From UQRS01 sp964481575 (GTDB lineage: Bacteria; Bacillota; Clostridia; Oscillospirales; Acutalibacteraceae): a DNA stretch of 22,585 bases. Every line of letters starts with the position of its first letter. The first letter of the stretch is position 1. The notes beneath the pieces are model-generated. The model was not told where the DNA came from. It ran no database searches and saw nothing but the letters and a program-made list of their open reading frames with translations. Position numbers and translations under genes: made by a program. The stretch covers positions 1 to 22,585 of the forward strand of contig CAYZTR010000036.1 of assembly GCA_964481575.1 (NCBI GenBank), given 5' to 3'. Below are positions 14,098 through 22,585 of this stretch, one piece after another.

Positions 14098-15594
14098 ATG
14101 GAACAAAACGAAATTATTTCGGTTCTGAAGCAGGAAATTTCTCATTTTGACCGCCGTATGGAGGTGGATGAGGTGGGAACCGTCCTGCAAATACACGACG
14201 GTGTTGCCAGCGTGTACGGCCTAAACAATGCCATGTACGGCGAGCTGGTATCCTTTGAAACCGGTGTCAGCGGTATTGTGCAAAATATTGACCGCCAGAC
14301 GGTGGGCTGTGTGTTGCTGGGCAGTGACGCTGGGATTCAGGAAGGAACGCAGGTGAAACGCTCCGGCGCCAAGGCCAGCGTTCCCGTGGGTCAAAACTTC
14401 CTGGGACGTGTGGTCAACGCGCTGGGACAACCTATTGATGGCAAAGGAGATATTACGCCGGACGGATATAATCCCATAGAACGGGAAGCCCCCAGCGTTA
14501 TCTCCCGGAAGTCGGTCAGCGTCCCGGTGCAGACCGGCATTTTGGCCATTGACGCCATGTTTCCCATTGGCCGGGGTCAACGGGAGCTGATTATCGGCGA
14601 CCGGCAGACTGGAAAAACTGCCATTGCCATTGATACCATTGTGAATCAAAAAGGCAAGGACATGATCTGCATATATTGCGCCATTGGCCAGAAAGCCTCA
14701 ACGGTGGCCAAGATCGTGGGGAATTTGCAGAAGCAGGATGCCATGGCATACACCATCGTCCTGTCCTCTTTTGCCAGTGAACCGGCGCCGCTCCAGTATG
14801 TGGCCCCCTATGCGGCCACTGCCATGGCCGAGTATTTTATGGATCAGGGCAGGGATGTGCTGGTAGTATACGATGATTTGTCCAAGCACGCAGTGGCCTA
14901 CCGTACCATGTCCCTGTTGCTGAAGCGGTCTCCCGGTCGGGAAGCCTACCCAGGTGATGTCTTCTATTTGCATTCCCGGTTGTTGGAACGCTCCAGTCGT
15001 GTGGATGAGGCCCACGGCGGCGGTTCTATTACCGCGCTGCCCATTATTGAGACCCAGGACGGTGATGTGTCTGCCTACATTCCTACCAACGTGATCTCTA
15101 TTACCGACGGTCAGATCTTTCTGGAAAGCGATCTGTTTAACGCCGGTATCCGGCCGGCAGTGAATGTGGGTCTGTCGGTTTCCCGCGTGGGCGGCGCCGC
15201 GCAGAGCAAAATTATGAAAAAGGTGTCCGGCAGTTTGCGTATTGATCTGGCGCAGTTTCGAGAGATGGAGGTGTTTACCCAGTTTGCTTCCGAATTGGAT
15301 AAGACCACCAAGGAAATGCTGGATCACGGTAACGCCCTGGTGGAGCTGTTGAAGCAACCGTTGTTGCATCCCATGCCCCTCCATCAGGAGGTGATTACCG
15401 TTTTTGTGGCACAGAATAAGCTGTTGCAAAATGTAAATCTGAAAGCGGTAAAGGCATTTATGGCAGATTTGTTGGAGTATTTTCGGTTTAAGTATCCGGA
15501 GGTATTAGAGGAGATTGATGAGAAGCAGGTCTTGACCGATGCGTTGGCTGAAAAGATTACCAAAGCAACTTTGGAATATCAGCAAAGCAGGTGA
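14098..15594 (+). CDS. atpA: F0F1 ATP synthase subunit alpha
   Basis: A 498-residue F1 alpha subunit, which binds nucleotide non-catalytically and supplies the arginine finger to the beta active site. The P-loop GDRQTGKTA is at about 167-175, followed by YCAIGQKASTVA. The signature region VISITDGQIFLESDLFNAGIRPAVNVGLSVSRVGG holds the finger arginine (in SVSRVGG). The C-terminal helical bundle includes ALVELLKQPLLHPMPLHQE. The ATG follows AAGGTG. Slightly shorter than the common 502-510 residues but complete. Confidence 0.98.
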   Translation: MEQNEIISVLKQEISHFDRRMEVDEVGTVLQIHDGVASVYGLNNAMYGELVSFETGVSGIVQNIDRQTVGCVLLGSDAGIQEGTQVKRSGAKASVPVGQNFLGRVVNALGQPIDGKGDITPDGYNPIEREAPSVISRKSVSVPVQTGILAIDAMFPIGRGQRELIIGDRQTGKTAIAIDTIVNQKGKDMICIYCAIGQKASTVAKIVGNLQKQDAMAYTIVLSSFASEPAPLQYVAPYAATAMAEYFMDQGRDVLVVYDDLSKHAVAYRTMSLLLKRSPGREAYPGDVFYLHSRLLERSSRVDEAHGGGSITALPIIETQDGDVSAYIPTNVISITDGQIFLESDLFNAGIRPAVNVGLSVSRVGGAAQSKIMKKVSGSLRIDLAQFREMEVFTQFASELDKTTKEMLDHGNALVELLKQPLLHPMPLHQEVITVFVAQNKLLQNVNLKAVKAFMADLLEYFRFKYPEVLEEIDEKQVLTDALAEKITKATLEYQQSR

Positions 15595-15600
15595 TACGCC

Positions 15601-16494
15601 GTGGCAAATGTCAGAGAGATCCGTAACCGGATGGACAGCATCCGGGATATTATGAAGATCACCAACGCCATGTATCTGATTTCTTCTTCTAAGCTGAAAA
15701 AAGCCCGGAAAAGTCTGGAAGACACCCTGCCATATTTCAACCGAATCCAGGAAACCATTCTGCATATTCTGAAGCACACCGCTGATGTAGAACACGCCTT
15801 CTTTGACGTGAGACCGTCTATTTCCCAGGAAAATCGGCAACGGGGTTATATTGTGATAACAGCGGATAAAGGTCTGGCCGGATCATACAACCATAACGTG
15901 CTGAAGCTGGCAGAAGAATCCATGACACACGGAGACAAGGATCATCTTTATGTGGTAGGTCAGTTGGGCCGGATGTATTTCGCTCACAAGCGGGTGCAGC
16001 TGGAGCCGGATTTCCTTTACACTGCCCAGAATCCTACCCTTTACCGAGCCAGAAGTATTGCGGAGACGGTATGCGACCAGTTCCTTTCCGGGCAGCTGGA
16101 TGAAGTGTATGTGATTTATACCAAAATGGTTTCTCCCGTAAAATCGGAACCTCAGATATTGCGGTTGCTGCCTTTAACCCGGGATAACTTTACCGATACT
16201 CCCAGCACCCATCATCATACTGCGGCTGTGTTTTCCCCCTCTCCGGAGCGGGTCATTAACCACCTGGTGCCGGATTATTTGAAGGGATTGCTGTACAGTA
16301 TTCTGGTGGAGGCCTTTGCCAGTGAGCAAAATGCCCGGATGACCGCCATGGATTCGGCCACCCAAAGTGCAAGGGACATGATCCGGATTTTGTCCCTACA
16401 GTATAACCGGGCCAGGCAAGCTGCCATCACCCAGGAAATCACCGAAATTGTCGGTGGAGCCAATTGTTTAAACAGCGGAGATGATACGATATGA
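15601..16494 (+). CDS. atpG: F0F1 ATP synthase subunit gamma
   Basis: A 297-residue central rotor shaft. N-terminal helix VREIRNRMDSIRDIMKITNAM and C-terminal helix ALQ-type segment ending LSLQYNRARQAAITQEITEIVGGAN form the antiparallel coiled coil inside the alpha3beta3 head. Between them ITADKGLAGSYNHNV is the conserved Rossmann-like domain start. Translation begins at GTG six bases after atpA, with AGGTG upstream. The end overlaps atpD by four bases (ATGA). Confidence 0.96.
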   Translation: MANVREIRNRMDSIRDIMKITNAMYLISSSKLKKARKSLEDTLPYFNRIQETILHILKHTADVEHAFFDVRPSISQENRQRGYIVITADKGLAGSYNHNVLKLAEESMTHGDKDHLYVVGQLGRMYFAHKRVQLEPDFLYTAQNPTLYRARSIAETVCDQFLSGQLDEVYVIYTKMVSPVKSEPQILRLLPLTRDNFTDTPSTHHHTAAVFSPSPERVINHLVPDYLKGLLYSILVEAFASEQNARMTAMDSATQSARDMIRILSLQYNRARQAAITQEITEIVGGANCLNSGDDTI

Positions 16495-17885
16495 GTGAAA
16501 AGTTAACGGGCAAAATCGTCCGGGTTATGGGTCCGGTGGTGGATGTGGAATTTCCAACCGGTCGTCTGCCAATGATCCGGGATGCCCTGGAAGTGACGGT
16601 GGATGGTCGGCGTCTGGTGATGGAAGTGGCCGCCCATATGGGAAGCAGTATTGTCCGTGCCATTATGTTGGCATCTAGTGAAGGCATGAAAAAGGATCTG
16701 GAAGTAACGGCTACCGGCGCTTGCATTCAGGTGCCGGTGGGGGAGCAGACGCTGGGACGGATGTTCAATGTTCTGGGAGATGCCATTGACGGCGGCCCGC
16801 AGCCTACCGGGGAACGGTGGAAAATCCACCGTCCTGCTCCGACCTTCGCGGAACAAAGCCCTGTGGTAGAGATTCTGGAAACCGGCATCAAGGTCATTGA
16901 TTTGCTGGCTCCCTACGCCAAGGGTGGAAAGATCGGTTTGTTCGGCGGCGCCGGTGTGGGAAAAACTGTCCTCATTCAGGAGTTGATTCATAATATCGCC
17001 ACTGAGCATGGTGGATATTCCATCTTTACCGGTGTGGGAGAACGTTCCCGGGAAGGCAATGATCTTTGGGGTGAGATGCAGGAATCCGGTGTTATCCAAA
17101 AGACAGCACTGGTATTTGGGCAGATGAATGAACTGCCGGGAAGCCGGATGCGTGTGGCCCAGACTGGGCTGACCATGGCTGAGTATTTCCGGGATCAGGA
17201 GCACAAAGACGTCCTGCTGTTTATTGACAACATCTTTCGGTATGTACAGGCCGGTTCGGAGGTTTCGGCTTTGCTGGGGCGGATGCCTTCTGCTGTGGGG
17301 TATCAACCTACCCTGGCCAATGAGGTGGGGGAGCTGCAGGAGCGGATTACCTCCACCAAAAACGGCTCTATTACCTCGGTGCAGGCGGTATATGTTCCGG
17401 CAGATGACCTGACCGACCCCGCCCCTGCCAATACCTTTACCCACTTGGATGCCACCACCGTGTTGTCCCGGAAAATCGTAGAGCAGGGAATTTATCCTGC
17501 CGTGGATCCTTTGGAATCCGGTTCCCGGATTTTGGAGCCGGATGTGGTGGGCAAGGAGCATTACGAAGTAGCCCGCCGTGTCCAAGAGATTCTGCAAAAG
17601 TATAAAGAGCTGCAGGATATTATTGCCATTCTGGGAATGGAGGAGCTGGACGAAACGGACCAGCTGACTGTTTTCCGTGCTCGCAAGATTCAGAAGTTCC
17701 TGTCTCAGCCTTTAAACGTGGCCGAAGGGTTTACCGGGATTCCCGGTCGGTATGTGCCTCTGAAAGAGACCATTCGGGGGTTCAACGCCATTATCAGCGG
17801 TGAAATGGATCGTTATCCGGAGGCAGCCTTCTTTATGGCTGGCGGTCTGGATGACGTGGTGAAAAAGGCCAAAGAGATGGAGTGA
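16491..17885 (+). CDS. atpD: F0F1 ATP synthase subunit beta
   Basis: A 464-residue catalytic F1 subunit. The P-loop GGAGVGKT is at 152-159; GVGERSREGNDLW contains the catalytic glutamate; VLLFIDNIF is the Walker B strand; and SALLGRMPSAVGYQPTL is fully conserved. Several usually invariant spots are altered: NELPGSR in place of NEPPGAR, NIFRYVQAG in place of NIFRFTQAG, and EELDETD where DELSEED-type sequence is usual. None removes a catalytic residue. Start ATG overlaps atpG by four bases and has GGAG ten bases upstream. Confidence 0.98.
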   Translation: MSEKLTGKIVRVMGPVVDVEFPTGRLPMIRDALEVTVDGRRLVMEVAAHMGSSIVRAIMLASSEGMKKDLEVTATGACIQVPVGEQTLGRMFNVLGDAIDGGPQPTGERWKIHRPAPTFAEQSPVVEILETGIKVIDLLAPYAKGGKIGLFGGAGVGKTVLIQELIHNIATEHGGYSIFTGVGERSREGNDLWGEMQESGVIQKTALVFGQMNELPGSRMRVAQTGLTMAEYFRDQEHKDVLLFIDNIFRYVQAGSEVSALLGRMPSAVGYQPTLANEVGELQERITSTKNGSITSVQAVYVPADDLTDPAPANTFTHLDATTVLSRKIVEQGIYPAVDPLESGSRILEPDVVGKEHYEVARRVQEILQKYKELQDIIAILGMEELDETDQLTVFRARKIQKFLSQPLNVAEGFTGIPGRYVPLKETIRGFNAIISGEMDRYPEAAFFMAGGLDDVVKKAKEME

Positions 17886-17891
17886 TCAAGG

Positions 17892-18302
17892 ATGGCAAAG
17901 ACCTTTCAGCTGGACATTATCGCCAGTGATAAGAATTTCTTTTCCGGCCCCTGCGAACAGCTGGTTTTTGATGGATTGGACGGCCAATACGGCGTCCTAG
18001 CTGGACACGAGCCTACAGTGGCTGCACTGGCTGCCGGCGAACTGCGTTTTTTGGCAGACGGTCAGTGGCATTATGCTGCTGTCAGTGACGGCTTTGTGGA
18101 GATTATGCCATCTTTTGTAAGTATCCTGGCGGATACTGTGGAGCGTCCTGAGGAAATCGACATCAAGCGTGCCGAAGAAGCCAAAGAACGCGCCCAGGAA
18201 AAGCTTCGGCAAAAGCAAAGCATCCTGGAGTTTTATCACACCCAGGCTGCGTTGAATCGGGCCATGAATCGCTTGAAAGTGACCGCCCGTCACGGCCATT
18301 AA
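17892..18302 (+). CDS. atpC: F0F1 ATP synthase subunit epsilon
   Basis: A 136-residue central stalk subunit that couples gamma to the c-ring and can inhibit ATP hydrolysis. The N-terminal beta sandwich includes FDGLDGQYGVLAGHEPTVAAL (matching the family G-x-x-GVLxxHxP region). The C-terminal 45 residues (from ERPEEIDIKRA) are two charged helices, the part that can extend into F1 as a brake. It begins six bases after atpD and closes the operon ahead of a strong terminator. Confidence 0.96.
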   Translation: MAKTFQLDIIASDKNFFSGPCEQLVFDGLDGQYGVLAGHEPTVAALAAGELRFLADGQWHYAAVSDGFVEIMPSFVSILADTVERPEEIDIKRAEEAKERAQEKLRQKQSILEFYHTQAALNRAMNRLKVTARHGH

Positions 18303-18318
18303 ATGAAAACCGCAAGAG

Positions 18319-18358
18319 AAACGGAGTCCCTGCCATTTTGCAGGTGACTCCGTTTTTC
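18319..18358 (+). terminator. Terminator of the atp operon
   Basis: ACGGAGTC and CTGC pair with GCAG and GACTCCGT around a CATTTT loop, with a small internal mismatch, and TTTTT follows. It begins 17 bases after the atpC stop codon. Confidence 0.88.
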
Positions 18359-18436
18359 GTTTGACTATTTTATCTATGAATCGAATTGAAATTGATTTCA
18401 TGGTGATTGGAGAATGGCAGTGTGCTGTATTTCCCC

Positions 18437-18465
18437 TTGCAAACAGTAGGGCAATTTGGTATAGT
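18437..18465 (+). promoter_or_regulatory. Promoter of the PNPOx-like / beta-mannosidase pair
   Basis: -35 TTGCAA (18437-18442), 17-bp spacer, -10 TATAGT (18460-18465), followed by TAGGAGGA as ribosome binding site for the gene at 18501. Confidence 0.65.
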
Positions 18466-18500
18466 TACCATAGAATTACTGAGTATAGGAGGAATGTATT

Positions 18501-18968
18501 ATGCGGAGAGCGGAACGTGCGGTGACGGATCTTTCCCGAATCCTGGCTTTTTTGAATGCCTGCCCTGTTTGCCGGTTAGGGCTGGTGGACGAAGGGCGTG
18601 CCTATGTGGTGCCTTTGTCCTTTGGCTTTGCCCGGCAGGAAGGGAAGTTGATTTTCTATTTTCATTCTGCTTTGGAGGGGCGAAAAATAGATTTGCTGCG
18701 GGCGGATTCCCAGGTGACTTTGGAACTGGATCTGGCAGGGGAGATTCATGGGAAGGAGACCGGTTGCTCTTATACCACTACCTATTTTTCCCTGATGGGG
18801 GAGGGCAAGGTGGAATTTCTTGACGATCCTGCACAGCGGGAGCTGGCGCTTCGGCAGCTGCTGGCCCACTACGGCGTTACCGGCTTGCCGCTTGAAGAAT
18901 CTGTGTTACAGAAAACCGCCGTCTTTTCGGTGACGCTGGATCAGTATACCTGCAAAGAAGGGGCTTGA
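18501..18968 (+). CDS. Pyridoxamine 5'-phosphate oxidase-fold protein (NimA-like)
   Basis: A 155-residue split-barrel flavoprotein of the PNPOx-like superfamily. The pattern is that of the NimA-like branch in anaerobes: a short N-terminal helix (ERAVTDLSRILAFLNA), then CRLGLVDEGRAYVVPLSFGF, KLIFYFHSALEGRKIDLLR and a TTTYFSLMGEGKVEFL strand. These proteins usually bind FMN; some NimA relatives reduce nitroimidazoles, but most have no known substrate, so only the fold is claimed. GGAGG lies eight bases before the ATG. Its stop codon overlaps the start of the beta-mannosidase gene, so the two are co-transcribed, though I see no biochemical reason linking them. Confidence 0.85.
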   Translation: MRRAERAVTDLSRILAFLNACPVCRLGLVDEGRAYVVPLSFGFARQEGKLIFYFHSALEGRKIDLLRADSQVTLELDLAGEIHGKETGCSYTTTYFSLMGEGKVEFLDDPAQRELALRQLLAHYGVTGLPLEESVLQKTAVFSVTLDQYTCKEGA

Positions 18969-21382
18969 AGAAAATGCAAACTTTGGATTTATCCGGTATC
19001 TGGGAAATGACCTGGAAGGGAGGCACTGTTTCCGGAGAGATCCCTGGGTCGGTTTATTCCTTTTTGCTGGAAGCCGGGAAGATGCCCGATCCGCATTATG
19101 GGGAAAATGAGCTGGAAGTGCTGCCGCTGATGGACGAGGACTATACCTTCTCCCGGAGCTTTACCCTGCCAGACTCGTTTCTGGGACATCCGATTTGCTT
19201 GCAGTGTATGGGGCTGGATACGCTTTGTACACTTTGGCTCAACGGGCAGAAGATTGCTGAAACGAAAAATATGCACCGTACTTATGAATTCGAGGTAACC
19301 AAGTTGCTGCAGCCGGGAGAAAATCTGTTGGAAGTTACCTTTGCTTCTCCGACCCGGTGGATTGCCCAAGCCTATGCCAACGACCCCATCGGCGGCACCG
19401 GGGATGCCATGGTCGGCTTCCCCCATCTGCGGAAGGCCCACTGCATGTTTGGCTGGGATTGGGGCCCCCGTCTGCCGGACGCTGGGATTTGGCGGGATAT
19501 TCGGCTGCTTTGCCTGGATTCTGACCGGGTAGAGGATTTGCATATCCGCCAGCTCCATCAGGATGGCCATGTTTTTTTGACTGTGCATCTGACCCATGCC
19601 GGAGCCGCTGTAGAAGAGATTACTCTGACGGATCCACAGGGTAAGGCGATGGTTCTGCGAAATCATGCGGAAACTGATGTTTTTGCTCCACAGCTTTGGT
19701 GGCCCAACGGCTACGGCGATCAGCCGTTGTATACTGTAACGGCGGTATTGCGGAATCAGGGTCGGGTGGTGGATCAGGTGGAAAAGCGCATCGGCCTTCG
19801 CACTGCTACCGTCACCCGCCGGACAGATGTTTACGGAGAGGGATTCTGCCATACGGTCAACGGGGTGGATATTTTTGCTATGGGGGCGGACTATATTCCA
19901 GAGGACAACCTACTGTCCCGCATTACACCGGCGCGCACCCGCACCTTGTTGGAGCAATGCGCGGCGGCCCATTTTAACTGTATCCGGGTATGGGGCGGCG
20001 GCTATTATCCTGACGATGCCTTTTACGATGCCTGTGACGAATTGGGACTGCTGGTGTGGCAGGATTTTATGTTTGCCTGCGCCAACTATCGCTTGACACC
20101 TGACTTTGAAGCGGAGATTCGGGCTGAATTTGCCGACAACATCCGGCGGTTGCGTCATCATGCCAGTCTGGGGCTTTGGTGCGGTAATAATGAAATGGAA
20201 ATGTTTCAGGAGGATCATCACTATGGCGGGGATGCAACGACGCAGGCGGATTACCTGAAGATGTTTGAGGAGATCTTGCCTTCTTTGTTGGCTGAATATG
20301 ATCCGGATACCTACTACTGGCCGGCATCCCCCAGCTCCGGCGGCGGGTTTGATGCGCCCAACGACCCTAATCGGGGCGATACCCATTATTGGGAGGTATG
20401 GCATCAGAACAAGCCTTTTTCGGAATACCGGAACTATTTCTTCCGTTATGCTTCTGAGTTTGGATTCCAGTCCTTTCCAGCCGTAAAAACCATTGCGGCT
20501 TACTGCCCGGCAGAGGAACGCAATATTTTTTCCCGTACTGTGGAAATGCACCAACGTAATAGCGGCGCCAATGGTAAAATCTTAAATTATCTCTCCAAGA
20601 CCTACCGCTATCCCACCAGCTTGGATGCACTGGTGTACGCCTCCCAGTTGTTGCAGGCAGTGGCGATTCAGTACGGCGTGGAGCATTGGCGACGCAATCG
20701 GGGACGCTGTATGGGTGCGGTCTATTGGCAGCTGAATGATATCTGGCCCGGGGCCTCCTGGTCTTCTATTGACTATTTTGGGCGATGGAAGGCCCTGCAC
20801 TATTTTGCCAAACGTTTTTTTGCACCGGTTATGATTTCCTGCCAGGAAGTGGGGGAAACCGATTGCCGCCCCAGCCTGGTGGCACAGCCTTCCCCGGTGA
20901 AACTGTCCGCCCGTCTGTGCGTCTGTAATGAGACACAGTCGGCGGTAATCGGAACGGCTCATTGGGCGATCCGTGACCCGAGCGGCAGCATCATTTCTTC
21001 CGGGGCGCAGGAGGTAACAGTGCCGCCCTTGGATCAGGTGTGGCTGTCTACCATGCCTGTGAATGCGGATCATTGCCGGGACTGGTATCTGTCCTATGAA
21101 TTTCGGGTGACCGGAGAGAGGGTTTCTTGCGGCAGTGTGCTGTTTACTCCGCCCAAACATTTTAAATTCCGGGATCCCCATTTGACGGTAACCCGTCAGG
21201 GACGCCAGTTGACTGTTCGGGGCGATGCTTTTGCCCGCCATGTGCAGATTGATTCCCCGGACAGTGATTTGCTGCTATCGGATAATTATTTTGATTTGCA
21301 CGGCACTGAGCCGGTGACCGTAGAACTGCTGCGGGGTGACCCGAAAGAACTGCGGGTTTGCTCCACATTTGATATCAGATAA
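18965..21382 (+). CDS. GH2 beta-mannosidase
   Basis: An 805-residue glycoside hydrolase family 2 enzyme that releases terminal beta-linked mannose from manno-oligosaccharides. The N-terminal sugar-binding jelly roll (about 1-180) contains GWDWGPRLPDAGIWRDI, typical of beta-mannosidases. An immunoglobulin-like domain follows, then a TIM barrel with RVWGGGYYPDDAFYDACDE. The acid/base is Glu410 in WCGNNEME and the nucleophile Glu498 in ASEFGFQSFP. There is no signal peptide, so it acts in the cytosol on imported oligosaccharides. The TTG at 18965 overlaps the upstream stop codon (TTGA); an ATG three codons later (18974) is the alternative start, with AAGAAGGGG serving either. Its N-terminus differs slightly from relatives only in length. 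Confidence 0.93.
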   Translation: MKKMQTLDLSGIWEMTWKGGTVSGEIPGSVYSFLLEAGKMPDPHYGENELEVLPLMDEDYTFSRSFTLPDSFLGHPICLQCMGLDTLCTLWLNGQKIAETKNMHRTYEFEVTKLLQPGENLLEVTFASPTRWIAQAYANDPIGGTGDAMVGFPHLRKAHCMFGWDWGPRLPDAGIWRDIRLLCLDSDRVEDLHIRQLHQDGHVFLTVHLTHAGAAVEEITLTDPQGKAMVLRNHAETDVFAPQLWWPNGYGDQPLYTVTAVLRNQGRVVDQVEKRIGLRTATVTRRTDVYGEGFCHTVNGVDIFAMGADYIPEDNLLSRITPARTRTLLEQCAAAHFNCIRVWGGGYYPDDAFYDACDELGLLVWQDFMFACANYRLTPDFEAEIRAEFADNIRRLRHHASLGLWCGNNEMEMFQEDHHYGGDATTQADYLKMFEEILPSLLAEYDPDTYYWPASPSSGGGFDAPNDPNRGDTHYWEVWHQNKPFSEYRNYFFRYASEFGFQSFPAVKTIAAYCPAEERNIFSRTVEMHQRNSGANGKILNYLSKTYRYPTSLDALVYASQLLQAVAIQYGVEHWRRNRGRCMGAVYWQLNDIWPGASWSSIDYFGRWKALHYFAKRFFAPVMISCQEVGETDCRPSLVAQPSPVKLSARLCVCNETQSAVIGTAHWAIRDPSGSIISSGAQEVTVPPLDQVWLSTMPVNADHCRDWYLSYEFRVTGERVSCGSVLFTPPKHFKFRDPHLTVTRQGRQLTVRGDAFARHVQIDSPDSDLLLSDNYFDLHGTEPVTVELLRGDPKELRVCSTFDIR

Positions 21383-21386
21383 AAAT

Positions 21387-21424
21387 GGCCCCCGCAAATC
21401 GGAAACATCTGGTCTGCAGGGGTC
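21387..21424 (-). terminator. Terminator of icd (convergent region)
   Basis: GGCCCCCGCA (21387-21396) pairs with TGCAGGGGTC (21415-21424), with one mismatch and one wobble. On the minus strand the stem is followed by CATTTTTATC, so it fits termination of the isocitrate dehydrogenase gene best. It may also slow transcription coming from the beta-mannosidase side. Confidence 0.65.
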
Positions 21425-21446
21425 GTTTCGTTGTTTGTGTGCTGGT

Positions 21447-22585
21447 TTACAGCCGCTGGGCAATGGCTTCCAAGAACTGTTTGGAATTGACCTTCTGCTT
21501 ATTCTCCAGCTTGGAGATCGCGTACAGATCGCCGGTCATAATGCCGGATTCAATGGTGTCAATGGTGGCCTTTTCCAGTCTGTCAGCAAAGGCCATGAGC
21601 TCGGGCAACTTGTCCAGCTCGCCCCGCTTCCGGAGGGCACCAGACCAGGCGAAAATAGTGGCTACCGAGTTGGTGGAGGTCTCCTGGCCTTCCAGATGTT
21701 TGTAATAATGTTTCTGGACGGTGCCGTGAGCAGCCTCGTATTCATAGATGCCGTCAGGAGAAACCAGAACGGAGGTCATCATGGCCAGAGAACCAAAGGC
21801 GGTGGAAACCATGTCGGACATGACGTCGCCGTCATAGTTCTTGCAGGCCCAGATGTAACCGCCATCGGAGCGGATCACACGGGCTACGGCATCGTCAATC
21901 AGGGTATAGAAATAGGTGATGCCGGCGGCTTCAAATTTCTCCTTGTATTCTTTTTCATAAATCTCGGCAAAGATGTCCTTGAACCGGTGGTCGTATTTTT
22001 TGGAGATGGTATCCTTGGTAGCGAACCAGAGATCCTGTTTGGTGTCCAGCGCGTAATTGAAGCAGGAACGGGCGAAGCCGGAAATGGAAGTATCCCGGTT
22101 GTGCATGCCCTGGATGATGCCATCCTCGTCGCCAAAGTCGAAAATGGGTTCCCGGACTTCCTTGCCGTCCTTATCGGTCCAGCAAAGCTCGGCCTTCCCG
22201 CCGCCCTTGACAACAATCTCAGAGTTTTTATACACATCGCCGTAGGCGTGACGGGCAATGGTGATGGGCTTGGTCCAGGTGGGGATGTAAGGGGTCACAC
22301 CCTTGACCAGAATAGGAGCCCGGAATACAGTGCCGTCCAAAATGGCACGGATGGTGCCGTTGGGGGATTTCCACATTTGAGACAGGTTGTATTCAGGCAT
22401 CCGGGCAGCGTTGGGGGTGATGGTGGCGCACTTGACAGCTACACCGTACTTCTTAGTGGCGTAGGCCGAATCAAAGGTCACCTGATCTTTGGTTTGCTCC
22501 CGGTATTCCAACCCCAGATCATAATATTCTGTTTTCAGATCCACATAGGGAAGAATCAGAATATCTTTGATCCATTGCCAGAGGA
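21447..22585 (-). CDS. icd: NADP-dependent isocitrate dehydrogenase (5' partial)
   Basis: The frame stays open to the window edge: before the internal GTG at 22544 it reads LWQWIKDILILPYV, the known continuation of this family, so the N-terminal part (roughly 35 residues) is outside. The visible 379 codons match the homodimeric eukaryotic-type (type II) enzyme, not the E. coli type: VDLKTEYYDLGLEYRE, then PNGTIRAILDGTVFRAPI (substrate-binding TIR/R motifs), KNYDGDVMSDMVSTAFGSLAMM (metal-binding aspartates) and EAAHGTVQKHYYKHL (cofactor region). It converts isocitrate to 2-oxoglutarate and CO2 with NADP+, supplying 2-oxoglutarate for glutamate synthesis in a probably incomplete citric acid cycle. 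It converges on the beta-mannosidase gene. Confidence 0.95.
   Translation of the reverse strand, partial: LWQWIKDILILPYVDLKTEYYDLGLEYREQTKDQVTFDSAYATKKYGVAVKCATITPNAARMPEYNLSQMWKSPNGTIRAILDGTVFRAPILVKGVTPYIPTWTKPITIARHAYGDVYKNSEIVVKGGGKAELCWTDKDGKEVREPIFDFGDEDGIIQGMHNRDTSISGFARSCFNYALDTKQDLWFATKDTISKKYDHRFKDIFAEIYEKEYKEKFEAAGITYFYTLIDDAVARVIRSDGGYIWACKNYDGDVMSDMVSTAFGSLAMMTSVLVSPDGIYEYEAAHGTVQKHYYKHLEGQETSTNSVATIFAWSGALRKRGELDKLPELMAFADRLEKATIDTIESGIMTGDLYAISKLENKQKVNSKQFLEAIAQRL

Noticed and set aside
14698..15429. 243-codon minus-strand open frame inside atpA
   Set aside because: Antisense to atpA, no promoter or ribosome binding site, composition typical of a shadow frame.
16503..17597. 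364-codon minus-strand open frame inside atpD
   Set aside because: It is antisense to a fully conserved atpD and its translation is low-complexity His/Arg/Pro-rich, typical of a shadow frame.
18407..18823. 138-codon plus-strand frame overlapping the PNPOx-like gene
   Set aside because: It runs through the promoter and ribosome binding site of the 18501 gene in another frame. Its Cys/Gly-rich translation shows no domain.

Overview
The window looks like chromosome from an anaerobic Firmicute of the Clostridia, most likely a gut Oscillospiraceae/Ruminococcaceae-type bacterium. The evidence is dockerin modules, an oxygen-sensitive class III ribonucleotide reductase, Clostridia-type Shine-Dalgarno and promoter sequences, a compact F-type ATP synthase operon and moderate GC content. 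This placement is inference; no rRNA or other marker gene is present.

Layout. 1-609 is the 3' end of a secreted-type protein with near-identical 68-residue repeats and a C-terminal dockerin. 768-4381 is a metal-export operon: promoter, yybP-ykoY-type (Mn2+) riboswitch with terminator, mntP, and a P2-type cation ATPase. 4438-6465 holds a promoter and a damaged dockerin-bearing glycoside hydrolase gene that has lost its 5' end and carries an in-frame TAA. A strong bidirectional terminator follows. On the minus strand, 9790-6532 is an nrdD-nrdG-dut operon for anaerobic dNTP supply and dUTP removal. A 364-bp divergent intergenic region with two opposed promoters and a palindrome separates it from a plus-strand lrgA-lrgB pair and a phosphoglycolate-phosphatase-like HAD gene. 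12089-18302 is the complete atpBEFHAGDC operon, with a promoter whose transcript would start at the base of a terminator-like hairpin. 18501-21382 is a PNPOx-fold flavoprotein overlapping a GH2 beta-mannosidase. The right end (minus strand) is a eukaryotic-type NADP-isocitrate dehydrogenase cut by the window edge.

Most of the window is recognisable housekeeping. The parts that deserve a second look are regulatory or degenerate: the Mn riboswitch with mutually exclusive pairings feeding two different exporters; the hairpin at the 5' end of the atp transcript; the hairpin between nrdD and nrdG; the inverted repeat inside the nrd promoter; and the headless, stop-interrupted dockerin enzyme behind an intact promoter. 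I found no CRISPR array, tRNA, rRNA, insertion sequence, prophage or defence gene, and no convincing wholly new system.
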